Source of the DNA: 2-12-FULL-35-15 sp036386835
Lineage (GTDB): Bacteria; Bacteroidota; Bacteroidia; 2-12-FULL-35-15
Direction of reading: 5' to 3'
DNA length: 64,000 bases
NCBI GenBank assembly: GCA_036386835.1
Contig: DASVUX010000009.1
Span: 1-64,000, forward strand
In this document: one piece after another, positions 1 through 7,614 of the stretch
How positions within the stretch are numbered: the first letter of the stretch is position 1
Layout of the letters: each line of letters starts with the position of its first letter
Position numbers and translations under genes: made by a program
Notes under the pieces: generated by a model
What the model was told of the DNA's origin: nothing
The model's input: the letters and a program-made list of their open reading frames with translations, nothing else
Databases searched by the model: none

Positions 1-1095
1 GCTTTACCTGCTTTTGATTTCGGTATCATCATGGCAGGCTTGTATTTTATCAGGCAATATTATGAAAGGCATTTCCGGTTCCTTGAAGGGGGATCATACT
101 CTGAAGCGCTGATCGGCATAGCGTTTCCTGCTTATATTTTCATATGGATGTTCACTGTATATTTAAGCGGTGGCTATGATAAACCGATCCGTTTATTCCG
201 TATCATCCGCGGAATACTTGTGGGGACCGGCATTATCCTTATCGGTTACTCGCTGCTGCCGGAAGCCTACCGTTTTTCCAGGGCGATGATCCTTCTTGGC
301 GCGGGCTGGGCTTTGCTGGCTTACCTTGTATCCCGGGTGATACTTCATTTAAGCGGAGTAAAATCCTTCAGCCTGAACCCTGATAAAAGCAAGCGGATTG
401 CTATTATCGGTACCACAGGGGAATTTGAGCGTGTTGCAGGTTTATTGAAGCAAACGAATGTAAATTCAAGCCTGCTTGGTTTTATTAGTGCAGATAAGAA
501 CGGGGTCCAGCATAAAGATCATTTAGGGAACATTACCCAGATCTCCGAGGTAATCGAGATCTATAAGATCAATGAAGTTATTTTCTGTTCCCGCGATATC
601 TCATCACAGGAGATCATCGGCTATATGCACACGCTGATCTCCGCGGACGTTGATTTCAAGATCGCCCCCCCGGAAAGCCTGTCAATCATCGGCAGTAACT
701 CGATCGATACTGCAGGGGATCTTTATATCATTGATGTTAATTCGATCAGCAAGCCTAAGAACAAACGCAATAAGCGGTTGGTAGATATTCTTTTATGTTT
801 CAGTCTTCTCTTGCTATCACCCTACTTACTTTTAATACAGGAACACCCGGGAGGCTTTTTCAGAAATCTACTCCAGGTTTTAGGCGGAAAAAAATCCTGG
901 GTTGGGTACGGTGCGGAAAGCAACGATCATTTACCGAAGATCCGTTCATCGGTTGTTTCACCTGCAGATGCAATACATGGGATAACGATCACAACCGATA
1001 CAAGGAACCGTCTTAACCTCGCTTATTCAAAGGATTACAAAGTAGAAAATGATCTGAATATTGTCTGGAAAAGCATCAGGAAGCTCGGCAACTGA
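1..1095 (+). CDS. Membrane glycosyltransferase / sugar-phosphotransferase-like protein, C-terminal part (5' truncated)
   Basis: The reading frame is open from base 1, so the gene starts left of the window; the ATG at 31 is internal. The visible part has several membrane segments, a Rossmann-like domain beginning at the motif IAIIGTTGEFERV, and a final segment opening with KRLVDILL, as in WcaJ-type polyprenyl-phosphate sugar transferases. After that membrane segment the protein passes almost directly to a late-domain sequence (GGKKSWVGYG), so the usual cytoplasmic catalytic core appears to be missing. In Bacteroidota such degenerate domains often follow an N-terminal GT2 glycosyltransferase domain, which would lie upstream here. 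Its role is probably envelope polysaccharide synthesis. The family is fairly sure; the activity is not. It ends one base before the convergent OmpA gene, with no terminator visible between them. Confidence 0.7.
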   Translation, partial: ALPAFDFGIIMAGLYFIRQYYERHFRFLEGGSYSEALIGIAFPAYIFIWMFTVYLSGGYDKPIRLFRIIRGILVGTGIILIGYSLLPEAYRFSRAMILLGAGWALLAYLVSRVILHLSGVKSFSLNPDKSKRIAIIGTTGEFERVAGLLKQTNVNSSLLGFISADKNGVQHKDHLGNITQISEVIEIYKINEVIFCSRDISSQEIIGYMHTLISADVDFKIAPPESLSIIGSNSIDTAGDLYIIDVNSISKPKNKRNKRLVDILLCFSLLLLSPYLLLIQEHPGGFFRNLLQVLGGKKSWVGYGAESNDHLPKIRSSVVSPADAIHGITITTDTRNRLNLAYSKDYKVENDLNIVWKSIRKLGN

Positions 1096-1096
1096 T

Positions 1097-1930
1097 CTAT
1101 TTCTTCAGGATTGTGATTTCAACCCTCCTGTTTGCAGTTCTGCCTTCCTCGGTATTTTCTGAAGCCAGGGGTTTATTCCGGCTATAGCCTTTATACTTCA
1201 TCCTCTCCGGGTGAACGCCATGATTCTTAAGATAATTATATACACGCTGCGCCCTCATAACAGAAAGCGGCATATCATCTGCGCAGCAAACATGGCCGCC
1301 AATCTCTATTTCCAGGGTAGGGTTCGCTTTCATGATCTTCAGCAGGTCTTTTAAGACAGGTTCCGATCCCAGCAGCAGTACCGGTGTGCCGCCTTCGAAA
1401 TTCAGGTTTTTAAGGATCAGCGTTTGCCCGATCTCAAGCTTCCCCGCAGATAAGAGTGTTGAATCTTTAGATTTTTTTTCCTCTACATTGATCCCTGTTC
1501 CCTGATCCTTTATATTCCCGTCCGGGGCATTATCAGTTTCAGGAAGAATATTAATGATCACGTGCGCCCTGCGGTTTGCCGCTTTCCCGGCTGCCGTAGT
1601 GTTATCGCCTAAAGGCTGGTCTTCGCCTAAAGCCTTGATTGCAACACTACCCTGATCGATCTTGTTTGCGATGAAGATCTCTTTGACAGCATCAGCCCTT
1701 TCTTCTGCCAGGACCAAGTTGCTTTTTTCTGATCCATCAGAATCACAATAACCTGAAATTATTATTGAGTAGATCCGGGGAGATTTTAAAACAGCAGACA
1801 TTGAATCCAGCCAATGTTTATCTACCTGCTTTAATTCACTTTTTCCGGAAGCGAAATAAATATTGCGTTCTACCTGGGAGCTTGCCCGCAGAAACAGAAA
1901 GGAGCAGATTAAATAGCATATGTATTTCAT
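1097..1930 (-). CDS. OmpA-family protein with two OmpA-like domains
   Basis: This is a predicted 277-residue exported protein. An N-terminal signal peptide (about residues 1-19, ending in ASSQ) is followed by two OmpA C-terminal-like peptidoglycan-binding domains, at roughly residues 22-130 and 170-277. Both end in the family-typical NRRAHV / NRRVEI motif. There is no beta-barrel or lipobox, so it is probably a soluble periplasmic peptidoglycan-associated protein. In the second domain the usual GHTD loop reads GHVCCADD: a Cys pair replaces the Thr-Asp normally involved in diaminopimelate binding, while the downstream Arg (MRAQRV) is kept. In the first domain the loop is GYCDSDG. It stands alone between a convergent gene and a 233-base gap. 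That gap shows only a weak long-loop inverted repeat and no clear promoter. Confidence 0.85.
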   Translation of the reverse strand: MKYICYLICSFLFLRASSQVERNIYFASGKSELKQVDKHWLDSMSAVLKSPRIYSIIISGYCDSDGSEKSNLVLAEERADAVKEIFIANKIDQGSVAIKALGEDQPLGDNTTAAGKAANRRAHVIINILPETDNAPDGNIKDQGTGINVEEKKSKDSTLLSAGKLEIGQTLILKNLNFEGGTPVLLLGSEPVLKDLLKIMKANPTLEIEIGGHVCCADDMPLSVMRAQRVYNYLKNHGVHPERMKYKGYSRNKPLASENTEEGRTANRRVEITILKK

Positions 1931-2163
1931 AAAACAGTTTATATGGTAACGTTAAATGAAGCAAAAAGATACATGCCACGGTAGTGCCGAAATAAATTTG
2001 TTGAAATATTTTGGTCTTATGAAAGAAAATTGAGGATAGGTAAGTCCATTTTGTCAGCTCAAAGGCTTTGAAACCTCCGATACTCCGTATTACCGTGAGG
2101 GAATGTTATTTCCGGAGTCAAGTTCAGCAAAACCTATGATTAAAACTGCAAACGGTTTTGAAT

Positions 2164-3132
2164 CTATTTCATTAAATCCTTTATGATCGTATCCATGCTT
2201 ACGCCTTCTGCTTCAGCCTTGAAATTACGTACAATGCGGTGACGAAGTATTGCAGCTGCAACAGCTTTCACATCTTCAATATCAGGAGAATATTTTCCGT
2301 TGATCATTGCATGACACTTTGCTCCTATCACAAGGTATTGTGAAGCGCGCGGACCTGCTCCCCATGAAAGATATTTGCTTGCCACCTCAGCCGCATTTTC
2401 CGTATTGGGACGGGTTTTCGCGGCAAGTTTCACTGCATATTCCAGAACATTATCGGCAACAGGTATCCTGCGGACAAGCTCCTGGAAATAAATAATCTCT
2501 TCACCGCTCAGGATCTTTTTAAGTTCTGCCTTGTAATTGGATGTTGTATTTTTTACTACCTGCAGCTCATCCTGGAACTTCGGATAATCCAGCCACACGT
2601 TGAACATAAAACGGTCCAGCTGCGCTTCAGGCAAAGGATAAGTTCCCTCCTGCTCAATAGGGTTCTGTGTGGCAAGCACAAAGAACGGACTTCCCAATTC
2701 ATATCTTTTGCCTGCGGCAGTTATCGTTCTTTCCTGCATTGCCTCCAGGAGCGCGGCCTGCGTCTTGGGCGGGGTACGGTTGATCTCATCGGCAAGGATT
2801 ATATTCGCGAATAAGGGCCCTTTTATGAATTTAAAATTACGGTCATCACCCAGGATCTCCGAGCCAATGATATCCGAGGGCATCAGATCCGGGGTAAACT
2901 GGATCCTGTTGTAGCTGAGCCCAAGCACATCTGCAATAGTATTTACAAGTAATGTTTTGGCAAGCCCGGGCACCCCAACAAGCAGGCAATGACCTTTACT
3001 GAAAATAGAAATAAGGACATCCCTCACTACATCTTCCTGTCCGATTATGATCTTGCCTATCTCTGCGTTAAGCGATTTATATTTTACCACAAAGGCATCT
3101 ACAGCTTCTACATCTGATTTATACATATTCAA
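2164..3132 (-). CDS. MoxR-family AAA+ ATPase
   Basis: This 322-residue cytoplasmic AAA+ ATPase has a Walker A motif at about residues 53-60 (GVPGLAKT), a Walker B at about 112-119 (ILADEINR), sensor 1 in FVLATQNP and the MoxR-typical EGTYPLPEAQLDRF stretch. MoxR proteins act as chaperone-like ATPases, often with VWA-domain partners encoded nearby. No VWA or DUF58 partner is present in the window. The gene lies 92 bases downstream of the SurA-like gene on the same strand with no -7 promoter box in the gap, so it may be cotranscribed with the isomerase cluster. Length and motifs fit the family, and MNMYKSDVEA is a plausible start. Confidence 0.93.
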   Translation of the reverse strand: MNMYKSDVEAVDAFVVKYKSLNAEIGKIIIGQEDVVRDVLISIFSKGHCLLVGVPGLAKTLLVNTIADVLGLSYNRIQFTPDLMPSDIIGSEILGDDRNFKFIKGPLFANIILADEINRTPPKTQAALLEAMQERTITAAGKRYELGSPFFVLATQNPIEQEGTYPLPEAQLDRFMFNVWLDYPKFQDELQVVKNTTSNYKAELKKILSGEEIIYFQELVRRIPVADNVLEYAVKLAAKTRPNTENAAEVASKYLSWGAGPRASQYLVIGAKCHAMINGKYSPDIEDVKAVAAAILRHRIVRNFKAEAEGVSMDTIIKDLMK

Positions 3133-3224
3133 TTAGAGATTTTTAGAATTATAGAGTTGGAATTTGAAGCAGCAATGAATATTATATAGAACTTCGAAAT
3201 TCACATTTCTCTATCTCCATTTAG

Positions 3225-4574
3225 TTAGTTGATCCAGTTATTACTGAAATTGCAATTTTTATAGTCCTCGGTGATCCGTACAAAATTATCTGCAAGCTTT
3301 TTCTTGATCCAGGCTTGTGTGACCTCTTCCTGCTTCTTCGCCAAAGCCGCTCCCTGGATCTTTTGATAATCATCGGTAAGATTTGCATAGTGTGGCTCTG
3401 TCCGTTTTTTCAGGTACAGGATCCTGTATGCCTGTTTCCCGTCACGGGTAGCAAAAGGAGTCGGTTTTGTATATTCCCCTACTTTAAGCTTGTCAATCGC
3501 AAAAGCCACATTCTGATCTACCTGCCCGATCTCATCCATTGCAAAATAGGTAGAGCCGTTAAACGGGTTCACCAGTAATCCTCCATTGTATTTAGTCTCA
3601 TCATCCTCGGAATAACGTGCTGCTGCTTCGGAGAAATTAAGTGTATCCTTGCTGAGCTTATTGTATATCGTATCAAGCGAAAGCTTCGCCTTCAGCAGAT
3701 CCTGCGGATCAACATCAGCAAAGTATAATAAGCTTCTTGCTTCTACTTCCTCGCCCCTGCGCTCGACCAGCTGGATAAAGAAATACCCGTAAACAGTTTC
3801 AAACACCTCGCTTATTTCACCCGGCTTTAAGCGGAATGCCCATGCATCCCACTCAGGCACGAACTCACCCCGTTGAACGCGGGGATACAAACCTCCTTTG
3901 CTTGAAGACCCGGGATCTTTAGAATAAAGTGCGGCAAGAGTTGCAAAACTTTCGCCCTTGATCACACGCTGACGAAGCCCCTCAATAAATTCCTTCGAAG
4001 CTTTTTTAGCTTCGGGAGTGATGGCGGGCTTCTTTACGATCTGCCCTACTTCCACTTCAGCACTGATCAACGGAATAGAATCCTTTGGAATATTATTATA
4101 ATAAGTTTTGATCTCATTCGGTGTAACGGAAATATCATTCACGATCTTCCCCTGCATTTGCTGTGCAAGTAAAAGGTCACGTACGTTATCCTTAAGGTCT
4201 GCTTTGTAATCTTCGCTTGATTTTCCATAGAAGTCACGGAACTTTTCCTCCGATCCGAACTGACCGATATAATAACGCATCCTGCGGTCCAGCTCCTGTT
4301 CCACCTGGGCTTCAGTTACCTCAAGACTATCCTTTTGTGCCTGTGCAAGGAGCAGCTTTTGGAACAAAAGCTCTTCAAGAAGCCTGCAGCGGGTATTCTC
4401 ATCGATAGATTCCTGCTGTGTGAGCACCTGCTGGTACTGAGCCTCAAGTTCTGATTTCAATATCGGGTTTGTCCCCACTACCGCAACCACCCTGTCAATA
4501 ACCTTTTCCTGGGCAACTATTGCCTGTGAAGACAAAAGAGACACAACTGCAAGTATTTTAATTTTTAAATTCAT
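3225..4574 (-). CDS. SurA-like periplasmic peptidyl-prolyl cis-trans isomerase
   Basis: This 449-residue exported protein has a signal peptide (about residues 1-21, ending in AIVAQ), a SurA N-terminal chaperone domain (about 25-150, with DRVVAVVGTNPILKSELEAQ) and two parvulin/rotamase domains at about 170-275 and 280-390. The first keeps the GGLYPRVQRGEFVPEW region. SurA-type proteins escort unfolded outer-membrane proteins through the periplasm, and the architecture matches. Its start overlaps the end of the upstream lipoprotein isomerase gene by 4 bases (ATGA), implying translational coupling. I have not assigned the symbol surA because the three paralogues here cannot be told apart by sequence alone. 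Confidence 0.9.
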   Translation of the reverse strand: MNLKIKILAVVSLLSSQAIVAQEKVIDRVVAVVGTNPILKSELEAQYQQVLTQQESIDENTRCRLLEELLFQKLLLAQAQKDSLEVTEAQVEQELDRRMRYYIGQFGSEEKFRDFYGKSSEDYKADLKDNVRDLLLAQQMQGKIVNDISVTPNEIKTYYNNIPKDSIPLISAEVEVGQIVKKPAITPEAKKASKEFIEGLRQRVIKGESFATLAALYSKDPGSSSKGGLYPRVQRGEFVPEWDAWAFRLKPGEISEVFETVYGYFFIQLVERRGEEVEARSLLYFADVDPQDLLKAKLSLDTIYNKLSKDTLNFSEAAARYSEDDETKYNGGLLVNPFNGSTYFAMDEIGQVDQNVAFAIDKLKVGEYTKPTPFATRDGKQAYRILYLKKRTEPHYANLTDDYQKIQGAALAKKQEEVTQAWIKKKLADNFVRITEDYKNCNFSNNWIN

Positions 4575-5422
4575 TTAATATATATTTCTATTTTTTTATT
4601 ATTGGCAGCGTCATTATAGACATCCTCTTTCATTTTTGTGATCAGCTCTAATTTTCGTTTATTTAAAATAATATTCTTTATATTCTCTCTTTCAAAACTT
4701 AAGGGAGAAATACTGTTCCTGATCTTAAACCCCTTGATGTTCAAAAAGTAATGATTCAGGGAATCGGTCACCTCAACAAAACGGTTGTTCTGCAAAAATA
4801 GTTCTTTATTATAGGTTTGTATAGGTATTTCTTTTAACAAATCGTCAAACAGCAGCCAGGAGTTATCATCCAGGTAAAAGTTCTCCGCAAACTGGTGGCA
4901 ATAACCTGCCAGCTGCTCCCGGTCTTTTAAATTATCCGATTGGTACCATTTCTTTAACTTGTCAATCCCGGGAGCCTTTTTATTGACCTTGACATAAATA
5001 ACTTTAATGATGTTGTCCTTTAACTCGAAATCCTCCTGGTTATTATTATAGAACTGCTCTATCTCCTTTTCAGATACAAGAGTGTCAAGCTTCTGCTTTA
5101 CCAGCTCCTTTTCGTAAGTATAGGTGATCAGGGATTTCCTGTAATCCTGCAGCTGCCTTTCCACATTTTTCTGTTCATCGCTCAAATTATTTTCAGCCTT
5201 CTGTATGACAAGGCTTTCCCTCACCCAGTTATCAATAAATTTCTTCACAAGCTCCTGGCTGTCTTTTGCAGGAGTTCCGGGAGGAACAAGATTTTCCAAC
5301 TCATCTACATATAAAAAATAATTCTCCGCCCTCGCTATGGCCTGCCTTTTTTCATCCCTAACAGGCCCTGAAGAGCAGGCTGCAATGAGAACAATAAAGA
5401 AATGCAAGACTGTTTTTTTCAA
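4571..5422 (-). CDS. PpiC/SurA-like lipoprotein chaperone
   Basis: This 283-residue predicted lipoprotein has the lipobox LIAACSSG with the acylated Cys at residue 16. The body resembles the helical N-terminal chaperone region of SurA/PpiC proteins (about residues 30-150), followed by a divergent segment of about 130 residues. The GG-F rotamase signatures seen in the neighbouring isomerases are missing, so catalytic isomerase activity is doubtful. It overlaps the SurA-like gene by 4 bases. It is separated from the upstream 655-residue isomerase gene by a strong intrinsic terminator hairpin, so its expression may depend on readthrough. In Bacteroidota such proteins probably help outer-membrane protein biogenesis; the exact role is inferred. 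Confidence 0.75.
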   Translation of the reverse strand: MKKTVLHFFIVLIAACSSGPVRDEKRQAIARAENYFLYVDELENLVPPGTPAKDSQELVKKFIDNWVRESLVIQKAENNLSDEQKNVERQLQDYRKSLITYTYEKELVKQKLDTLVSEKEIEQFYNNNQEDFELKDNIIKVIYVKVNKKAPGIDKLKKWYQSDNLKDREQLAGYCHQFAENFYLDDNSWLLFDDLLKEIPIQTYNKELFLQNNRFVEVTDSLNHYFLNIKGFKIRNSISPLSFERENIKNIILNKRKLELITKMKEDVYNDAANNKKIEIYIK

Positions 5423-5436
5423 GGCTCTTAGAAACT

Positions 5437-5469
5437 AAAAAAGTTTATGGCACAGCATGCCATAAACTT
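5437..5469 (-). terminator. Intrinsic terminator/attenuator inside the isomerase cluster
   Basis: A perfect 12-base-pair stem (5441-5452 with 5458-5469) encloses a 5-base loop. Read on the minus strand it is followed directly by six T residues (5442-5437). It lies between the stop of the 655-residue isomerase gene and the start of the lipoprotein isomerase gene, so it should stop or thin out transcription partway through the cluster. Confidence 0.85.
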
Positions 5470-5489
5470 ATCATTAAAGGAAAAACTCT

Positions 5490-7457
5490 TTATTTAACGG
5501 TCGCTAATACCGCTTTGTCAATTGTCACGGGATATTTCTTTCTTAACGCTTCAAGCCATTCCTTTTCAAGGTGATTCTGATAATCTGCAGTTACCATCCC
5601 TTTCGAGTCCTGGTAGGATTTAGGTTCAGGCTTCAGCAGCTTGTTTACCACTACAATCACAATTTTGCCGTCTTTATCCTTTATATCTGCAGAAGTGCCC
5701 GGGTTCCAGTTCTTATCAACGTATTCATTCTCACCTTTAGTAAAGATCTTTGAGTCGGTTTGAAGATTAAGCTGTGAATTTTTATTCACTTCGGCTACGA
5801 TTTCCTTTTCAGTTTTTTTCTTTTTCAATAAAGAGCGTACCTGCTTTGCAATCTTTTCATCAGCAGCAGTATAAACGGTAGCATCAGCCCGCTCATCCCA
5901 CATATAATTCATTTTATTCTTTTCATAAAAAGCTTTTGAGCCCGCAGTGTCTTTTACCGCTTTTGACCATACTTTTTCATCCGTAAGTTCGAATAAAAGG
6001 ATGCCGTCACGGTATTCCTGCATTAATGCTTTGAATTCGGGATATTTCTGGTCAAGGCGTGATTCTTCGTAAGCCACTGCTGATTCATCAACAAATTGCT
6101 TGTAAAACTGATTTACGACCATCTGCAAATCCGCTTTAGGACGTTTACTCTGATGGGACTTGATGAATGCTGCAAAATCTGCCTGGGTATAAACCTTATC
6201 TCCAAGGTTGAACATCGGCTTGTTCAGTTTTGCCGCCTTGCTGCTGTCCCAACGCCCGTCAAACAAAGTGGTATCGACCACTTTATAGAACTCATCACGC
6301 ATTTTCAGGTTTTCTTTGAACTTGTATTCTGATTTTATCTTTGCGATAAGTGAAGACTTTCCAGCCTGAGAGCGGGAATCTTTACTAACCTTCCCTTTAA
6401 GCTCATTCTTCATCTCTTCAAAAGAAGCTAAACCTCTTTTGTCGATCAGTTTGACCACGTGCCATCCGTATTTCGTCTTGACAGGCTGAGAAAAATCACC
6501 TTTGTTCGCTATTGCAAACGAGGCCTTCTCAAATTCCAGTGGCATTTTCCCTGTCCCGAACCATGGTAATTCCCCGCCTTTTTTAGCTGAAGCCTTATCA
6601 TCGGAGAACTGCTGTGCAAGATCATCGAACTTGGCTCCGGCCTTTAATTTATTATAGATCTCGGTGATTTTTGTGAATGCGTTCAGGGAATCTTCTTTGT
6701 TCATTCCCGGTGTTGTCTTCACCATGATGTGGCCTACAAGGACCTCGCCCTGGGCCTTTCTCCTGTCAATTACCTTTATAATATGATAACCGTATCGTGT
6801 CCTTACGGGCATTGAAACATCCCCGACCTTCGTATTGAATGCCATCGTTTCGAACGGATAAACCATCTGCAGGGATGTAAAATAACCCAGGTCGCCACCA
6901 TTCTCTTTAGCTGAAGGATCGCCATTTGCAGCACTTTCACGTGCCACAGAAGCAAAGTCTTCTCCTTTCAGGATGCGTTTACGGTATTCCATTATTTTGT
7001 TGAAGGCCAAAAGCGTGTCTTTAGGAAGAGCGGTTTCAGAAACCTTTACAAGGATGTGAGCTGCATGGATATCTTCCTGCATGCGGTTATATGTTTCCTG
7101 CAATAGCTTTTCGTTAACGTCCTTATCAGTAAGGTACGGCTGGGCAAGTTGCTTGCGGTACCCCAATAGTTCGTCCTTAAAAGCCTTGGCAGTATCCAGG
7201 CCCAGTTCCTCCGCCTCTTTAACCTTTAATTTGAAGTTCACGAAAAGATCAACATAATCATTGAGAGACTTGGTGTCCCCGCTGGTTTCCTTATTGTTGT
7301 TTTTGTGATATACATTTTCAAATTCCCCAACAGTAACCTTTGTGTCGCCAACAGTCATCAGAACAGCGTCTTTATTAGCTGTTTGAGCAAAACATGAACT
7401 AATTGTAATGCAAGCCAGTGTGAGCAATGCAGATCTTGTTAAAATGCTTTTAGACAT
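5490..7457 (-). CDS. Periplasmic peptidyl-prolyl isomerase with two parvulin domains
   Basis: This 655-residue exported protein has a signal peptide (about residues 1-25, ending in SCFAQ; the Cys may be a lipid site but the cleavage context fits SPase I better). An N-terminal helical chaperone region is followed by two parvulin domains at about 128-230 (AAHILVKVSE, GGDLGYF, GYHIIKV) and 237-340 (GHIMVKT, GGELPWF, GWHVVKL). A long C-terminal helical region may be a second substrate-binding arm. It is first in the three-gene isomerase cluster and has a well-formed promoter at 7484-7514. A proofreading or folding role for outer-membrane and secreted proteins is inferred from the family. The terminator immediately downstream suggests it is made in excess over its cluster partners. 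Confidence 0.9.
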   Translation of the reverse strand: MSKSILTRSALLTLACITISSCFAQTANKDAVLMTVGDTKVTVGEFENVYHKNNNKETSGDTKSLNDYVDLFVNFKLKVKEAEELGLDTAKAFKDELLGYRKQLAQPYLTDKDVNEKLLQETYNRMQEDIHAAHILVKVSETALPKDTLLAFNKIMEYRKRILKGEDFASVARESAANGDPSAKENGGDLGYFTSLQMVYPFETMAFNTKVGDVSMPVRTRYGYHIIKVIDRRKAQGEVLVGHIMVKTTPGMNKEDSLNAFTKITEIYNKLKAGAKFDDLAQQFSDDKASAKKGGELPWFGTGKMPLEFEKASFAIANKGDFSQPVKTKYGWHVVKLIDKRGLASFEEMKNELKGKVSKDSRSQAGKSSLIAKIKSEYKFKENLKMRDEFYKVVDTTLFDGRWDSSKAAKLNKPMFNLGDKVYTQADFAAFIKSHQSKRPKADLQMVVNQFYKQFVDESAVAYEESRLDQKYPEFKALMQEYRDGILLFELTDEKVWSKAVKDTAGSKAFYEKNKMNYMWDERADATVYTAADEKIAKQVRSLLKKKKTEKEIVAEVNKNSQLNLQTDSKIFTKGENEYVDKNWNPGTSADIKDKDGKIVIVVVNKLLKPEPKSYQDSKGMVTADYQNHLEKEWLEALRKKYPVTIDKAVLATVK

Positions 7458-7483
7458 AGTTAATTCTTTTTATTTTAGGGTAA

Positions 7484-7514
7484 CAAATGTAGGTATTTAA
7501 ACGATGTATCAAAA
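7484..7514 (-). promoter_or_regulatory. Promoter of the isomerase cluster
   Basis: Read on the minus strand, TTTTG (7514-7510) is followed after 18 bases by TACATTTG (7491-7484), matching the Bacteroidota -33 TTTG / -7 TAnnTTTG pattern. The predicted leader to the ATG at 7457 is about 20 bases. Confidence 0.6.
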
Positions 7515-7591
7515 TAATTGCACTTTGAATATTTAATTGATTACCAGTTAAAATATGTTAATCCTTTTAAGGATGTATGGGAATATATGGA

Positions 7592-7599
7592 TATATTTG
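7592..7599 (+). promoter_or_regulatory. -7 box (TATATTTG) of the T9SS cargo gene
   Basis: This TAnnTTTG box lies 15 bases before the ATG at 7615. No clear -33 TTTG is present. The box lies downstream of the ATG at 7555, which argues against that upstream start. Confidence 0.5.
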
Positions 7600-7614
7600 T
7601 TCAAATCTTCAGAT

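Noticed and set aside
2082..2118. Inverted repeat ACTCCG/CGGAGT between the OmpA and MoxR genes
   Set aside because: It is only 6 base pairs with a 25-base loop and no T tract, so probably chance.
3150..3205. Inverted repeat in the gap upstream of the MoxR gene
   Set aside because: The stem is imperfect with a long AT-rich loop and no following T run on the transcribed strand.
7555..7614. Upstream in-frame ATG for the T9SS cargo gene
   Set aside because: It adds 20 residues that spoil the signal peptide, and it lies upstream of the TATATTTG box at 7592-7599.
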